From Bipolaris cookei (taxonomy: Eukaryota; Ascomycota; Dothideomycetes; Pleosporales; Pleosporaceae): a stretch of 64,000 nt of DNA. A program made the translations under genes and the position numbers. Shown here in pieces: positions 1 through 10,197 of the stretch. Numbering within the stretch: the stretch's first letter is position 1; each line of letters opens with the position of its first letter. The stretch lies in assembly GCA_002286855.1 (NCBI GenBank), contig NRSV01000014.1:1-64000 (forward strand), read 5' to 3'. Under the pieces are notes generated by a model. That model was not told the DNA's origin, searched no databases, and saw nothing but the letters and a program-made list of their open reading frames with translations.

Positions 1-24
1 GGGGGGGGGGGGGGGGGGGGGGGG
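1..24. other. Homopolymer G run at window start
   Basis: The first 24 bases are all G, followed by a further G-rich stretch to about 32. This looks like a sequencing or contig-end artefact or a low-complexity tract. No telomere repeat (TTAGGG/CCCTAA) is visible next to it. Confidence 0.6.
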
Positions 25-282
25 AAGGGGGGCAGAGTGATTTTGGTGGGAGGGGAGTTGCGCAATCGCACTTCATTTCGCAGAGTGTCGCTTTGAAAGT
101 GCGTTTGGTCTTCGACGCGGAGCTGAAGAGGAGAACGGAAAAAAGCGAAGTCAAATGGACACTAGAGCACCGTATCAAGGCTAACAATATTAACACATTT
201 GAATCAAAGACGAAAAAGGGAGTGGCCGTGACTTCGTAAATTATGATAATTAAAATGCTACAAACGAACAAACAAGAATATT

Positions 283-1083
283 CTAACCTATATTCCTCCA
301 CCTCACACTAACAGTCCTGACCCTCTTCGCCGCGCCAACAGCTCGGATAGCATCTCTTGTCGGCCCAAAGAACTTGGCCGCCATTTTTTGTACGCCAGTA
401 GTCAAATTGGGGTGTTCGCCGTCATCTGTATCCTTGACGGGATCGAAACCAGAAAAGTTGTCGACAAAGCGAACGGGACTCGCGGCCGTGTTTTGCGTAG
501 TTACGTATTTTGCAATTTCGGCATTGAGGTCCTTGATACCCTGCACAGGGGTGGCTTTGAAGCGGGCCGGATCCAGAGGAAGCAAGTTGGAGAAGATGAT
601 TTGCATTTTGCTGTTGCTGTCGCGCATTTGGGAGATGAGAACGTCATAGGCGGAGAGGATCTGGACAATGGGTTTTTGGCCGATGAGAACGTCGTTAGTG
701 CCGATGAGCATGATAACCACGTCCGGGGGATTCTGCTTCAACTTGGTTACCAGGTTCGTTCCGGCAGCCCAGGTAGTTGCTTGAGATCCAGGGTGGCCTT
801 CGTGGTCTGGGTCGATGTTGGTGCCAGAGCATGTTGGTGCTGTTTGACTGCCGACAAACTCAAAGTTGGTGATACCCGCAGCTCGGAGAGAGGTTTGGAG
901 GTTTGCGCGCCAGCATCGCTAAGATTTAAAGTTAGTATATGTAACTGTATATACAAGAGGTTAAATGTCACGACTTACTGAGACAATGGATGCCCCAAAG
1001 GGCATTACCCTGACGGCTCTTTGCGCGCATACTTCAGTCGTTAGACTGAGAAGTCCAAGAACCAGAGCACCGAGTTTGACCAT
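283..1083 (-). CDS. Secreted SGNH/GDSL hydrolase, CE3 acetylxylan-esterase-like
   Basis: Probably a secreted carbohydrate esterase that removes acetyl groups from plant polysaccharide; the substrate is inferred from the family. Two exons: 1083-979 and 918-283, with a 60-nt intron (GTAAGT donor, ACTAAC branch point, TTAG acceptor), giving 246 aa. The start was chosen because it opens a signal peptide (MVKLGALVLGLLSLTTEVCA). SGNH blocks are visible: block I reads RVMPFGASIVS with the nucleophile Ser kept but Asp of GDS replaced by Ala; then RCWR, a DPDHEGHPG motif typical of CE3, block III IGTNDVL, and block V DGEHPN carrying the catalytic His. Length fits CE3 single-domain enzymes; no cellulose-binding module is seen. 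The next 3.8 kb upstream holds no gene. The family call is firm; the exact substrate is not. Confidence 0.8.
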
Positions 1084-4000
1084 GATGTAGGACGATTGAA
1101 CCAAGGTTGACCGGGGGTGCAAAAGGTTTTGGAGGACTCCGAGTGGTTCCTTGTTCCAGAAGCACTCTTCGAAAAAAGTTAAGCTGCAATTAAGTGACTA
1201 TATATCGCGCACAGACGAACGTTTGCGTCAATTATGGTTTCGTAACTGGCCGCCAAAGGATGTCAGATGTCCGGTTCCCTGGGATATCGGAAATGGATCA
1301 AGACCCTGTGGTAATACGAGGCGACGGAGTAATTTAAACTGCTTTCACAATTTCGAATGGACGGGACGATGGAGTGGCTATACCCTGCGCCGATCCTGTA
1401 GTAAGACTCAAATATAGAGCTTACAATAAAACTAGGTCCTAGTTCACAGCAACAAGTCTTAATAGGGGAAAGGTAATTTGCAAAGATATTGCAGCGAATT
1501 GTAGCCTGGAACAAAAAGCCCCTCGGCCAGGTGAGAAGTGCTTCTTATATCTCTGTCTCAGACGAAGCGGAGAAGCGCACGGCAACCTGACTCCATGTCC
1601 ATAGCCCACGCACCCCCCCCTTGCGCCCATGGGCGTCGCTAGAGAAACAACAGCGAGGTTGTAGAGGGGGTGCATGACTTGGGCGGCGTGCGACGTGCGG
1701 TGCGTGGTGCATCTGTTGCTGCAATATAGGAGGAAGCGGCGGTGCCTGGCTGGTGCAGGGCCGGGTGGGCAACCCTGTAAGTGGAGTCTCCACTTTGAGC
1801 CGAGACAAGGCCTGGTAAGGCTATCTGACCGCTAAGGAATTTAGCACGGTTAATCTGACATTGGCGATGGATGCCGAAGGGGGAAAAGAGGACAGGGGAG
1901 GCAGACTGTCAGATCATAAGTGTGATAATAGTGTTGCATCTCCTGTGACCTGCATTCTGAGAAGCCCATGTTGTCATTGACCCAGACGTTTGAAGTGTCA
2001 ACGTTACAAACATGGCAGAAAAGCAAACGGTAAACAAAAGACCATGCGCCATCACGATAAGCGGGTCGACACAGACCCCTTTGGCATTTGATTAGCAATG
2101 ACTCTGTTCACTCTATTTTTGAGCAGGTTGATAGCAAGTTGAAAAGCCACGGAGTCTCTGTCGGCCTGGCCTCTGGTTCAATGGATCGAGCTAACCTGGC
2201 GTCATTGTGGACTACCGAGATTGAGTTAGACACATAGTTTGTCGGCAATTGAGGTTAAGCATACATATAGTTGGTAGGTAGGGCGCATGCACGTGTGTGT
2301 ACGTGTGCAAGAGGTCGATCGTCAGCGCAAGCGATTTCGGTAACATTGTGTGCGAATGGCATGGTACGTAGCGGGCGCAGACGCGGTTGGCGTTCGGGTG
2401 AGCAGTGGCATGACTATCAGCGGAATCGCCTGTGCATGCCAAAGGCAACAAGCGTGATGCACTGCTTGATGCCGCGCCCGCTCCGATGATAGTAGTGAAA
2501 ACCTTGCCGTACGGCTGCAGGCCTGATGGGGTGAGGTTGACGTTTTACTTCTTCCTCTTCCTCTGCCGCCATAGGGCTCTTCCCCCAGGCCGCTAACATA
2601 CGCGATGCACTATCGGTTGCACGCGACTGTTCCTGTCCCCCTCAGTTTGACATTGTCGCAGAAACCAGTTTGACATTCACTCCGCCCGCTCATTGCACCA
2701 CCGCCAAGTATCGCAGTCTCCATTGTTCTAAGAGTGTGGGGAATGAAGGACGAAGGAATCTAGACTTGGACCCGCAACCGTCGCGGCCTTGTCGCTTAAA
2801 CGAGTATGTGTGTATACCAAAGAGGACGTTCGTTGCCCGAATAGGAACTAGACTGCTGCCAACAAAGGCAAAGATGGACGCACACACCCTCCGTTCTGGA
2901 TCCAGCAGAACACGATAATGCGCATTCTGTGGCAACCTGTTTATGCAGACTGCGCAGCAGGGGAAGGGTCTATACGAGAATTGGCTTTTCCTAGGTTCCG
3001 CTGCGGGCTCGTGTCCGCACAACATGTAGACCAGATTTCAGCCAGGCCGCGAGCTCTTCAGCCAGCCTTGCTCTGACTTTTGCCGCTTGTATAAAGATCG
3101 GCATTGCTAGCCGCATGTCCACATGTGTATGCGGGGTAGTGTAGTAAGAACAAGTGAAGAATGGAGTTCAACGATACTAGACATGTGTTTGTCATTGTCA
3201 GAATGTCGTAACCAGGCGTTCTTTTTTTCGGGCGGGAGATCAGGCCTTCAGTCTGCCGTCAACAATGACAACTGGATTACGACATGTGCACAATTTATGC
3301 ACAGTTCGTGCACAATTTATGCTGATCTCACGTATGAATGTATTTGGCACCACCCCAGTATCCGGACTTCCGCACTCCAGGTCTGCTGTCAGATCAAGCA
3401 CAGCAGATGAGATGCAATAATTGCGAGAATGAAAAGCGTTAGCCAGGCCACCACTGCTATGTACATGCACAGTCATATTGAGACACCCCCACGCCTTGCA
3501 TACGTTGAGTGCTCGGCCCTCGTGCATACATACCACTCTGCATGCAGCAACACCACGAGAAGAAAAGACCCGCAAAGTCCAAAGTCTGCAAGTGACATGA
3601 GAGAATATCTCACCATTGCCACCATTAATCGCACAACACATATCGATAGACATAGTAGGACAGACAGCCCGCGCAATAAAGTGTAGCGCACATCCATCAG
3701 GGCTCCCCCCAGCATATCTGAAATATCTCCCCCTCGTTTTGTGGCTTACCTACACATACGCCCAAGCCCATACCCGTAAGACAAAAGCCCAATCGGAAAA
3801 GCTTGACTGTAGCACTGCATTGAGCTTAGAAACATCTTCCAAGCCATACAAAACGAATCCCAGCTGGATCGTCTCGCACCATGCAACTATGCTGGAGCAA
3901 AGTCTCACTCGACTCTGCAAGTCACTAGAACATAGCCACCACCACGCGTTAGCACATCTACTGTCTATCTCAGCCTACTTACTTGCTCACCTACTTGCTC

Positions 4001-4868
4001 ACCTACTCACCCACCTACTGCATCATGAGCCTAGCACAGTAAGCCCGTCCACCCACCACTTAAAACACCCCCTCCGTCTCACCTCATCACATCCGCGAAA
4101 AAAAACACTCCCCGCCTTCCCCCCCTCCCCCCTCCAAAGCTTAAATCCCCCCAGTCAAAAAGCAAAGCAATACATGATAGAGCGAGGCGAAGAGGGAAGA
4201 GAGAAAAGCGGGTAAAAGAAAAGGGGGGGGAGACAGTACGACAAGCAGAATTTCACAGAACATGCGTTCAGAGCCAGGGATTGAGAAACGGGTTGGGTGT
4301 TGTGTTTGTTTCTGCGATCTGGAGGGGAGTGGGTAAAGGACGTAAGTATACTACTAACGACACTTATCCTGGCATTCCAGTAGGTGATTAGGGATCATGT
4401 ATGTATGTATATGGGTGTGATGGTATAGGTAGGGGTGATGAAGGGATGGTAAGTAATTAAGCAAGTATACGCGCGGGTAGGTTTGCCGAGTTTGGTTTGA
4501 TTTATGGATTCATTGGTTCATGGTTTGTTAATCATAGGGTTATAGTGGATAAAGGGTCTAGGGTTGATGAGGGTTGAAACATTAGGTAGGTGAATGTGGT
4601 TTTGTATTCTTGACTCGGGGAGTTTAGTGTGTAGCGATGTGATGTTATTGCATAAGGACTACATGGATGGACGAGTACATTACTGGAAAATAGCAAAACA
4701 TAGTGAAGGTGTGTGTACTTGACATGGAAGATGGTTTGATATAGCAGGGAAACTTGCGTCTGAGCACCCGGAGATATCGATGAGTCCACCACTGTTATGA
4801 TAAGACTCGGTTACTGCTCTTCACTTCTCCCCCTCCCCCTGCTACTGAGTTTTCAGTACACGTTTGCT
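1084..4868. other. Long gene-free stretch
   Basis: No reading frame here shows a recognisable domain, codon pattern or credible splice structure; the longest frames (for example 3616-4215 plus) are low-complexity Ser/His/Leu translations. It holds the promoter of the esterase at its left end and the 3' flank of the acidic protein at its right end. Minor repeats are a direct repeat of GTGCACAATTTATGC near 3286 and 3308, and a tandem ctacttgctcac array at 3974-4020. Confidence 0.6.
3974..4020. repeat. Short tandem repeat, about 12-bp unit
   Basis: The unit ctacttgctcac and close variants repeat about four times. It lies in non-coding DNA and shows no coding or regulatory signature. Confidence 0.6.
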
Positions 4869-6311
4869 TCAGTCCGCGCTCTTCCCAAGAGGCAATCCCT
4901 TACTAGACGCAAGTATACTCATGCTTTCAGAGAACGCATCCATCTCTCCTCGACCGCTGCAGTGAGTTCCGTCAAGACCGTACGTCTGCGGATGAGGATC
5001 GTCATAGAGAGCGTAATTGATCAGAGCGCGGTGATTCGACAACTCGCAATCTTCACATGTCTGCCTATACTGTGCTTCGGGAATGACATGAATACCTGCA
5101 TTTGCCGAAGAAAGAGGGTCCATATCTATGTTGTCATTGTCGGTCACGTTCTCCTTGTCGTCATGTTCGTAGTAAAGCGGCGAAGCAGTATGTGCCTCAC
5201 GAGCCAGCTGGTCCGCAAGCTTTTCATTGAATATGGTAAAAGATTGACCTGACGGGACTGGCCAGGCATCTTTGTTGTGACGGAAGCACCTTTTCCCCGG
5301 GGACAAGTGCAATGAGTCAATACTGTCCCTACGCTTGATACCATTTTGCGGGTTGGCTGCTTCTAGAGATGGAATCGAGCTTGCAGCTATTATGACAGCT
5401 AGCATGAGGTTAGTATCCGGTTATAGAAACTCTGAAAAGTAGAGTTGTATTTGCATACAATCAGTGTTCATCTCTGTCCTTGGGATAAAATCTCTATTGC
5501 CACACTCCAGTTCATCAGATGTGGAATTTTCGACATAATCTGCATGTTTTCGGTGCGCTGGTTTTGACGACGCAACTCCAATCCCCGATTCCATATCATC
5601 TATATGCTGTAGATGTTTAGACCTCTTCGTTTTCTTCTGGGTCACAATCTTTTCCTCCTCGCTAGTCACAGCCAGAAACTCGTCTTGCGGATGCACATTC
5701 ATATCGTACGAAATTTTTCTATCCGACACTTTGCGAGGAGAGCGACGAGTCGGTTCAACTGACATTAGCCGTGACTGAGTGAGTTTGCGCTTCTTGCTCT
5801 TTGCACTTGGCCTTGATTCTTTCTCAGATTCACTATGTTCGTCGTCGGGCTCCTCTGTATCAATATAGACAACGGCAGAATCCCCACTTTCGTCATCTGC
5901 ATCGAGACAGACTTGCTTCTCTCCATGAGCTGAGCGACGCCTTGCTGCTTGTGTTGGCCGAATAGCATCGTCCATAGGATGATACTTTGCATCGTATGCA
6001 AGCTTGCTCTTATTTCGACTGCGAAAACTGTAGATAGAAGCGGGAGCGGAAGAAGTTGGAAGCGGAGGGTATGAATCTTCAACACCAACGCTCTTGCTTT
6101 CGTCAGGTCCAGACACAGTACTTTCAGAACTGAGCTCAGAAGACGGCACACGTTGCTGTACATGTCAGCTGTAGTACTAGTCAGTCAGAGATAGACTTAC
6201 TGATTTCTCAATGGATTCCGTGATTTCCTCGCTGCCTTCATACTCAGGGCGAGTTATCTCTTCGTCATCGTCGACTTCAATAAAGTCTGAAAAGTCAATT
6301 GAACGAGCCAT
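4869..6311 (-). CDS. Acidic, Ser-rich protein of unknown function, probably nuclear
   Basis: Not recognised. Three exons: 6311-6201, 6155-5459 and 5398-4869, with introns of 45 and 60 nt; the second has a GTATGC donor and a textbook TACTAAC branch point before CTAG. This gives 445 aa. The start is the ATG that opens MARSIDFSDFIEVDDDEE. The protein is acidic at its N-terminus and rich in Ser, Glu and Asp in the middle, with two basic clusters that look like nuclear localisation signals (SKKRKL and RRSPRK around residues 155-175). The C-terminal third carries a Cys pair (TCEDC). No enzyme motif, transmembrane segment or zinc finger was found. The splice sites keep one frame across all exons, which supports a real gene; its role is open. 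Confidence 0.6.
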
Positions 6312-7015
6312 GTCTACAACCACTGGCCACGTCCGTATCTCACATGCACGAGATGTGTCGAGGTAAAGTAAAGATGCTATCGCAACGATGAGCGAAACAT
6401 GGCTGCGTATGTGGACTGAGGTGAGAGGTTTGTGGAACAAGGTTGATTCTTTGACAGGAAGGAGCGACCTGATAGTGCTTCCGCTACTCGAGCGCTCCTT
6501 CCTCAACCATATACACATTGCGTGTCAACCTAGGCAAGGTCTGAGCGTGACCAAAGAGCTGGTGTGTAATCAATGTCTCACCGATGATGCATTTTCAGCA
6601 GTATCTCGTGCCCGAGGATATTTTGTTTGGCAAGATTGTTTGAAATTTAGAAAGCACAGCGTCTAGTAACGAACGAAAGCGCATGTCCAACCAGTATCGA
6701 GGCATAGAACCGTTGAAGAGAAGTCGGCATACCATAACATGTAATACATAGAAGGTACAGCAACAGCTTCATCGATTAAAAAAAGACTACACATAAGCAC
6801 CAAGCCAGATCAACTGACAGATACCAAATCTACAAGCAAATAGCGAGTGGAAAGCGTCGCGTCCAACGACGAAAAAAAGGGGTACCATATCCCCCCAAAA
6901 TAAATACTCTTGATGAATACCAACCCCCAAATGACAATGACATTCATGCACTTTAGTGCGAAACAGAAATGCCAGATAGTTAGCTAACCGCTGGGCGCGT
7001 AGCTCGGAACGCCGT

Positions 7016-7050
<35 letters not shown>
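6312..7050. other. Intergenic region ending in a (TA)n tract
   Basis: No supported gene. It contains the promoter side of the acidic protein gene and ends in a (TA)n microsatellite (about 7019-7050) into which the pogo-type transposon has inserted. Confidence 0.6.
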
Positions 7051-7051
<1 letters not shown>

Positions 7052-7113
7052 CGTAAAGCACCACCGAGCCGGACACTTTTTCTTGGCATCGCGAACATCA
7101 CTTGCAAAGTAAC

Positions 7114-7311
7114 ATGTCCCAACTACGTAAAGATACATTAACTCAGAGAGAAGGCAGAATTACTCTTGCTATTCAGGCCTATCGTACGGGCCAGTTTAAG
7201 AGCATTCGACGCGCTGCTGCTGTCTACAACGTTCCTTTTCAGCGGCTTTCTGATCGGCTTAACAAAATCACTTTTCGACCCCAGATATCTCCAAACTGCC
7301 GCAAACTAACT
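7114..7311 (+). pseudogene. pogo/Fot1 transposase, N-terminal fragment
   Basis: The frame opens with MSQLRKDTLTQREGRI and continues with an AIQAYRTGQF-SIRRAAAVYNVP segment. This is the N-terminal psq/CENP-B-like helix-turn-helix that binds the transposon ends in this family. The reading frame is broken exactly at the edge of the foldback element (7312), where a stop follows within four codons. Just beyond that element, at about 7932, a few degenerate codons still resemble the expected continuation. Confidence 0.75.
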
Positions 7312-7931
7312 GTCAAAGTGTAGGGTGCTGCTTGTTCTACTATCGACTCAGAGGTAGAGGTCTCTGCCTTCTACTTGTCCGTAGTAGACTCAGAGCCAGC
7401 TTGATCGAGAGATTGTAGAGAGAGAAGATATGTGCTAGGGAAGAAACACTAATTGATTGATCGTTGGTAGTGTGAATTGATCTTGTGTGAAGTGCTCTGT
7501 CTTCTATCTACTTGCTATCTGTTGTAGATAAGCTACTCAGCTATTCCACGACAGAATCCGGATGCGCAGTCCACACCCGGACTCTGCGATCAATCAAGTC
7601 TATAGTCGATCTATCAAGACTATAATCGATCAATAGACATCTATCTATGGCGCTATAGATTACGCAAGCTACTACTAGATAGACTCTTCTAGAATCTATT
7701 CTAGCTAATATATATAGTAGTAGGATAGCAAGTAGATAGAAGACAGAGCACTTCACATAAGATCAATTCACACTACCAACGATCAATCAATTAGTGTTTC
7801 TTCCCTAGCACATATCTTCTCTCTCTAGAATCTCTCAATCAAGCTGGCTCTGAGTCTACTACGGACAAGTAGAAGGCAGAGACCTCTACCTCTGAGTCGA
7901 TAGTAGAACAAGCAGCACCCTACACTTTGAC
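7312..7931. mobile_element. Foldback/MITE-like element with 208-bp inverted arms
   Basis: Arm A (7312-7519) and arm B (7724-7931) are near-perfect reverse complements of about 208 bp, separated by a 204-bp loop. Outer ends read GTCAAAGTGTAGGGTGCTGC and its complement. The element encodes no protein and interrupts the pogo transposase. A target-site duplication is not clear; ACTAAC occurs on both flanks. A non-autonomous element mobilised in trans is the simplest reading. Confidence 0.8.
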
Positions 7932-8013
7932 ATAGACTAACGAGTAACAATCTTGTTAAGTAAAGTAACTAGTAAGAAAGTACAATTTGAGTTGACCACA
8001 ACGAGAGTAAATA

Positions 8014-8127
8014 ATGAAATCCATCCATCCTTATATCCTCATTGCTTTCGTCCTGCCATCTCTTCATGCACTGCCATCTCAGATGGCCGGCCTTGGCGAG
8101 ATGGCACATCACGTTGTCAAAGTGTAG
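8014..8127 (+). pseudogene. Short ORF resembling the start of a secreted protein, cut by foldback copy 2
   Basis: A 37-codon frame starts with MKSIHPYILIAFVLPSLHAL: a charged N-terminus, a hydrophobic core and a small residue before a possible cleavage site, as in fungal signal peptides. Its last codons (VVKV then stop) come from the foldback repeat that begins at 8116, so any original protein was truncated there. It lies in the only unique DNA (7932-8115) inside the transposon and does not resemble the transposase sequence expected at that place. It could also be chance; there is no homology evidence. Confidence 0.3.
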
Positions 8128-8301
8128 GGTGCTGCTTGTTCTACTATCGACTCAGAGGTAGAGGTCTCTGCCTTCTACTTGTCCGTAGTAGACTCAGAGG
8201 CAGCTTGATCGAGAGATTCTAGAGAGAGAAGATATGTGCTAGGGGAGAAACACTAATTGATTGATGTTGTAGATAAGCTACTCAGCTATTCCACGACAGA
8301 A
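8116..8301 (+). repeat. Partial second copy of the foldback arm
   Basis: This repeats arm A of the foldback element in the same orientation, from GTCAAAGTGTAGGG to attgattgat, then jumps to gttgtagataagctactcag, which in the first copy lies 58 bp further on (7521). It ends at the ambiguous base 8302. It is either a deletion derivative or an assembly collapse between near-identical copies. Confidence 0.75.
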
Positions 8302-8302
8302 N
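8302..8302. other. Ambiguous base N at a repeat junction
   Basis: This is the only N noticed in the window. It lies exactly where the second foldback copy stops and transposase coding sequence resumes, so the join may hide missing sequence. Confidence 0.9.
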
Positions 8303-8868
8303 GGCTAGTTCCTATTAACGCGCAGAGAGTCATTGATCGTCTTGACGTACGCCTTTGTACCCCACCACAAGAAGCTCAGCTAGAAACACCCTGGGAGTCT
8401 AAAACCCCTAGCAATTCGTACGAATTTGGATCACAGTCGAAGCTTGTGAGAGATCCTTTCGTACGATCACCAACTGCTGCACAAGAAGGCTTCTCAAAGC
8501 TTATTAAAGGAGCTGAGGAGATGCTACATGAGAATGTGCTTATGAAGGCCCGCATACGAGAGCTTGAAGAGCAATTAGCTGAGGTAACAAAGCGCCGAGG
8601 GCGTAAAAGAAAGCGAATTCAGACAGGCGGGACACTAGACTTTGGTGCAGGAGCATCGCAGGCAGCTGAAAATGCTGCTACTGGTCGTACGGCATCAAAG
8701 AAGGCGCGTGGTGGGGGTAGTCAAGAAAAGGCTCTACCAGGTCAACGGCACTGTGGAACCTGTGGGAGAGTGGGCCATAACGCCCGTACGTGCCAAAAAG
8801 ATGTAGAAGAAGATTCTCTATCAGATACAAGTGAGTTGTATAACGCATCTATAGCTAGTGTAGAGTAA
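8303..8868 (+). pseudogene. pogo/Fot1 transposase, C-terminal fragment with zinc knuckle
   Basis: An open frame of about 188 codons resumes after the N with VPINAQRVIDRLDVRLCTPP, typical of the region after the DDE domain in Fot1-like transposases. It continues through a coiled-coil stretch (ARIRELEEQLAEV), a basic RRGRKRKR cluster and a C-terminal CCHC knuckle, CGTCGRVGHNARTC. The frame ends at a stop at 8866-8868, just before the right terminal repeat. The catalytic core is absent, so this is a remnant. Confidence 0.8.
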
Positions 8869-9159
8869 TTCGAGTTTTCGTACATGAAGTTCGTGATGCC
8901 AAGAAAAAGTGTCCGGCTCGGTGGTGTGTCCGGCTCGGTGGTGCTTTACGTTATAAGTATATGCCCCCTGCCCCTCCCTATTTTCATTTCCAACATGACG
9001 CAGAGAAAAAGTTGCTTGTTTTTTTGAATTTCCTCTCGAGTACATATTACCCTAGAGACGCCAGATGGGAAAGGAAAAGCATGAATGAAACGTGACTCGC
9101 TTGAACGCACTGGAGATAACGACTGTATGTGTAAGAGAGAGATGGAACCTCGTGTCTCA

Positions 9160-10197
9160 TCAGTTAAAGCGTGATGTGAGCCGGATTGGGGGTAAGACGA
9201 AATCCTCGTCAGAATCATTATTTTCGTCGACCTCGATATCGAGAGAGTTTAGTGGTTTCGAGACGGCGGCTTCTCTTGGGCCGGCGGGCTTGGAATGTTC
9301 GTCGGATACCGGCAGAGAAATTTGGTGTACGTCTTTCCGGTAGACCGCCTCGGGTTCCAGCGAAGACATGGAGGTATCCGAGGTTTCATGTGCTTGCAAC
9401 TCTAGTGGGTCTTGCGACTTGCGCGCGTTGCATTTGTCGACTTCGGTCTTGGCGGTCTCTAACAGGGTCTCGAAGCTCTTCCGTATTGTCGCTAATTCTT
9501 TTCTGCAGTCGCCGTCGCGCAGGGTGAGATGCGCTGCCTTTTCACATAGTTCTTGTGCTTGTTCGAGTATCTTATCTGTGGAGTCGAATAATTCTGCTGG
9601 TGTCTCTACACCGTTACTGACACCTAACCGGCCGCTTCGTCTTGCTGCTGATCGTGCCCGCAGTGCCGACATGCGTGCTCTGTAATTTACTTTGGCTGGA
9701 CTGATTTCATCTTCCTCGTTATCATCATCATCTTCCTCGTCGCTGGAAGATGCCATGGCGGCCATATCGTTCATTCTGGCTTCCATCTTGGCCTTTCGCA
9801 GCAGGTTGCGCCCTGTCCCAAAAGCGCGAACCAGTAATTCAAAAGACTTTTGCATGTCGCCGTCATAGCTGATAACAACCATGATCCGAGAGCGATGGCG
9901 AGCGGAGTCGGGTTCCTGGTCTGAGGAAACGGAGAGAGACTTGCGTTTCCGGCTCACAATGGGATCGGCGGGCGTGGCAGTTGAGGGCGTGGCGTCTTCT
10001 GCGATGGCGTCGAGCTTGCCTGGGCGTATGGAACCGGTCGAATCTGATTTCTGCTTTGCGAACGGCGACTGTGATATGGGTACTTTTGTGATTTCGTCTT
10101 GCATTGCTGTCACCCTGTCCTCGACGGTCGTGATCTGGTGCAGCCATTGTGGGATGTTGTCCTGGAGAAAGGCAAACGACTTGTCGATGTCAGACAT
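9160..10197 (-). CDS. Acidic coiled-coil protein of unknown function
   Basis: Single-exon frame of 345 aa; the start was placed at the ATG opening MSDIDKSFAFLQDNIPQWL, because upstream codons lack a better Met. Visible parts are an N-terminal helical segment (about residues 1-45), a Ser/Thr/Pro-rich linker with a basic RKRKS patch, a conserved-looking MVVISYDGDMQKSFELLVR segment, a strongly acidic run (SSSDEEDDDDNEEDE, about residue 155), a basic RARMSALRARSAARR stretch and helical heptads (KILEQAQELCEKAA). The tail is acidic and ends in DEDFVLPPIRL. Charge blocks suggest a nuclear scaffold or chromatin-linked role, but this is inference and the family was not recognised. Confidence 0.65.
   Translation of the reverse strand: MSDIDKSFAFLQDNIPQWLHQITTVEDRVTAMQDEITKVPISQSPFAKQKSDSTGSIRPGKLDAIAEDATPSTATPADPIVSRKRKSLSVSSDQEPDSARHRSRIMVVISYDGDMQKSFELLVRAFGTGRNLLRKAKMEARMNDMAAMASSSDEEDDDDNEEDEISPAKVNYRARMSALRARSAARRSGRLGVSNGVETPAELFDSTDKILEQAQELCEKAAHLTLRDGDCRKELATIRKSFETLLETAKTEVDKCNARKSQDPLELQAHETSDTSMSSLEPEAVYRKDVHQISLPVSDEHSKPAGPREAAVSKPLNSLDIEVDENNDSDEDFVLPPIRLTSRFN

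Larger units (their letters stand above)
7051..8951 (+). mobile_element. pogo/Fot1-type DNA transposon, internally disrupted
   Basis: The ends are terminal inverted repeats. The left end reads ACGTAAAGCACCACCGAGCC from 7051 and runs on to about 7100; the right end is its complement, finishing at 8951. A TA dinucleotide flanks both ends, as expected for Tc1-mariner/pogo insertion, and the element sits in a (TA)n tract. The right repeat carries an extra 17-bp copy of ACCACCGAGCCGGACAC. Inside are the first about 65 codons of a transposase and its last about 188 codons, but not the DDE catalytic core. The middle is filled by a foldback element, a short unique piece and part of a second foldback copy ending at an N. 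It cannot make its own transposase. Total length 1901 bp. Confidence 0.85.

Noticed and set aside
1..32. Possible telomere end
   Set aside because: A plain G run without TTAGGG units is not a telomere repeat.
3616..4215. 199-codon plus-strand frame
   Set aside because: The translation is low complexity with a short tandem repeat and no domain; codon pattern and context look non-coding.
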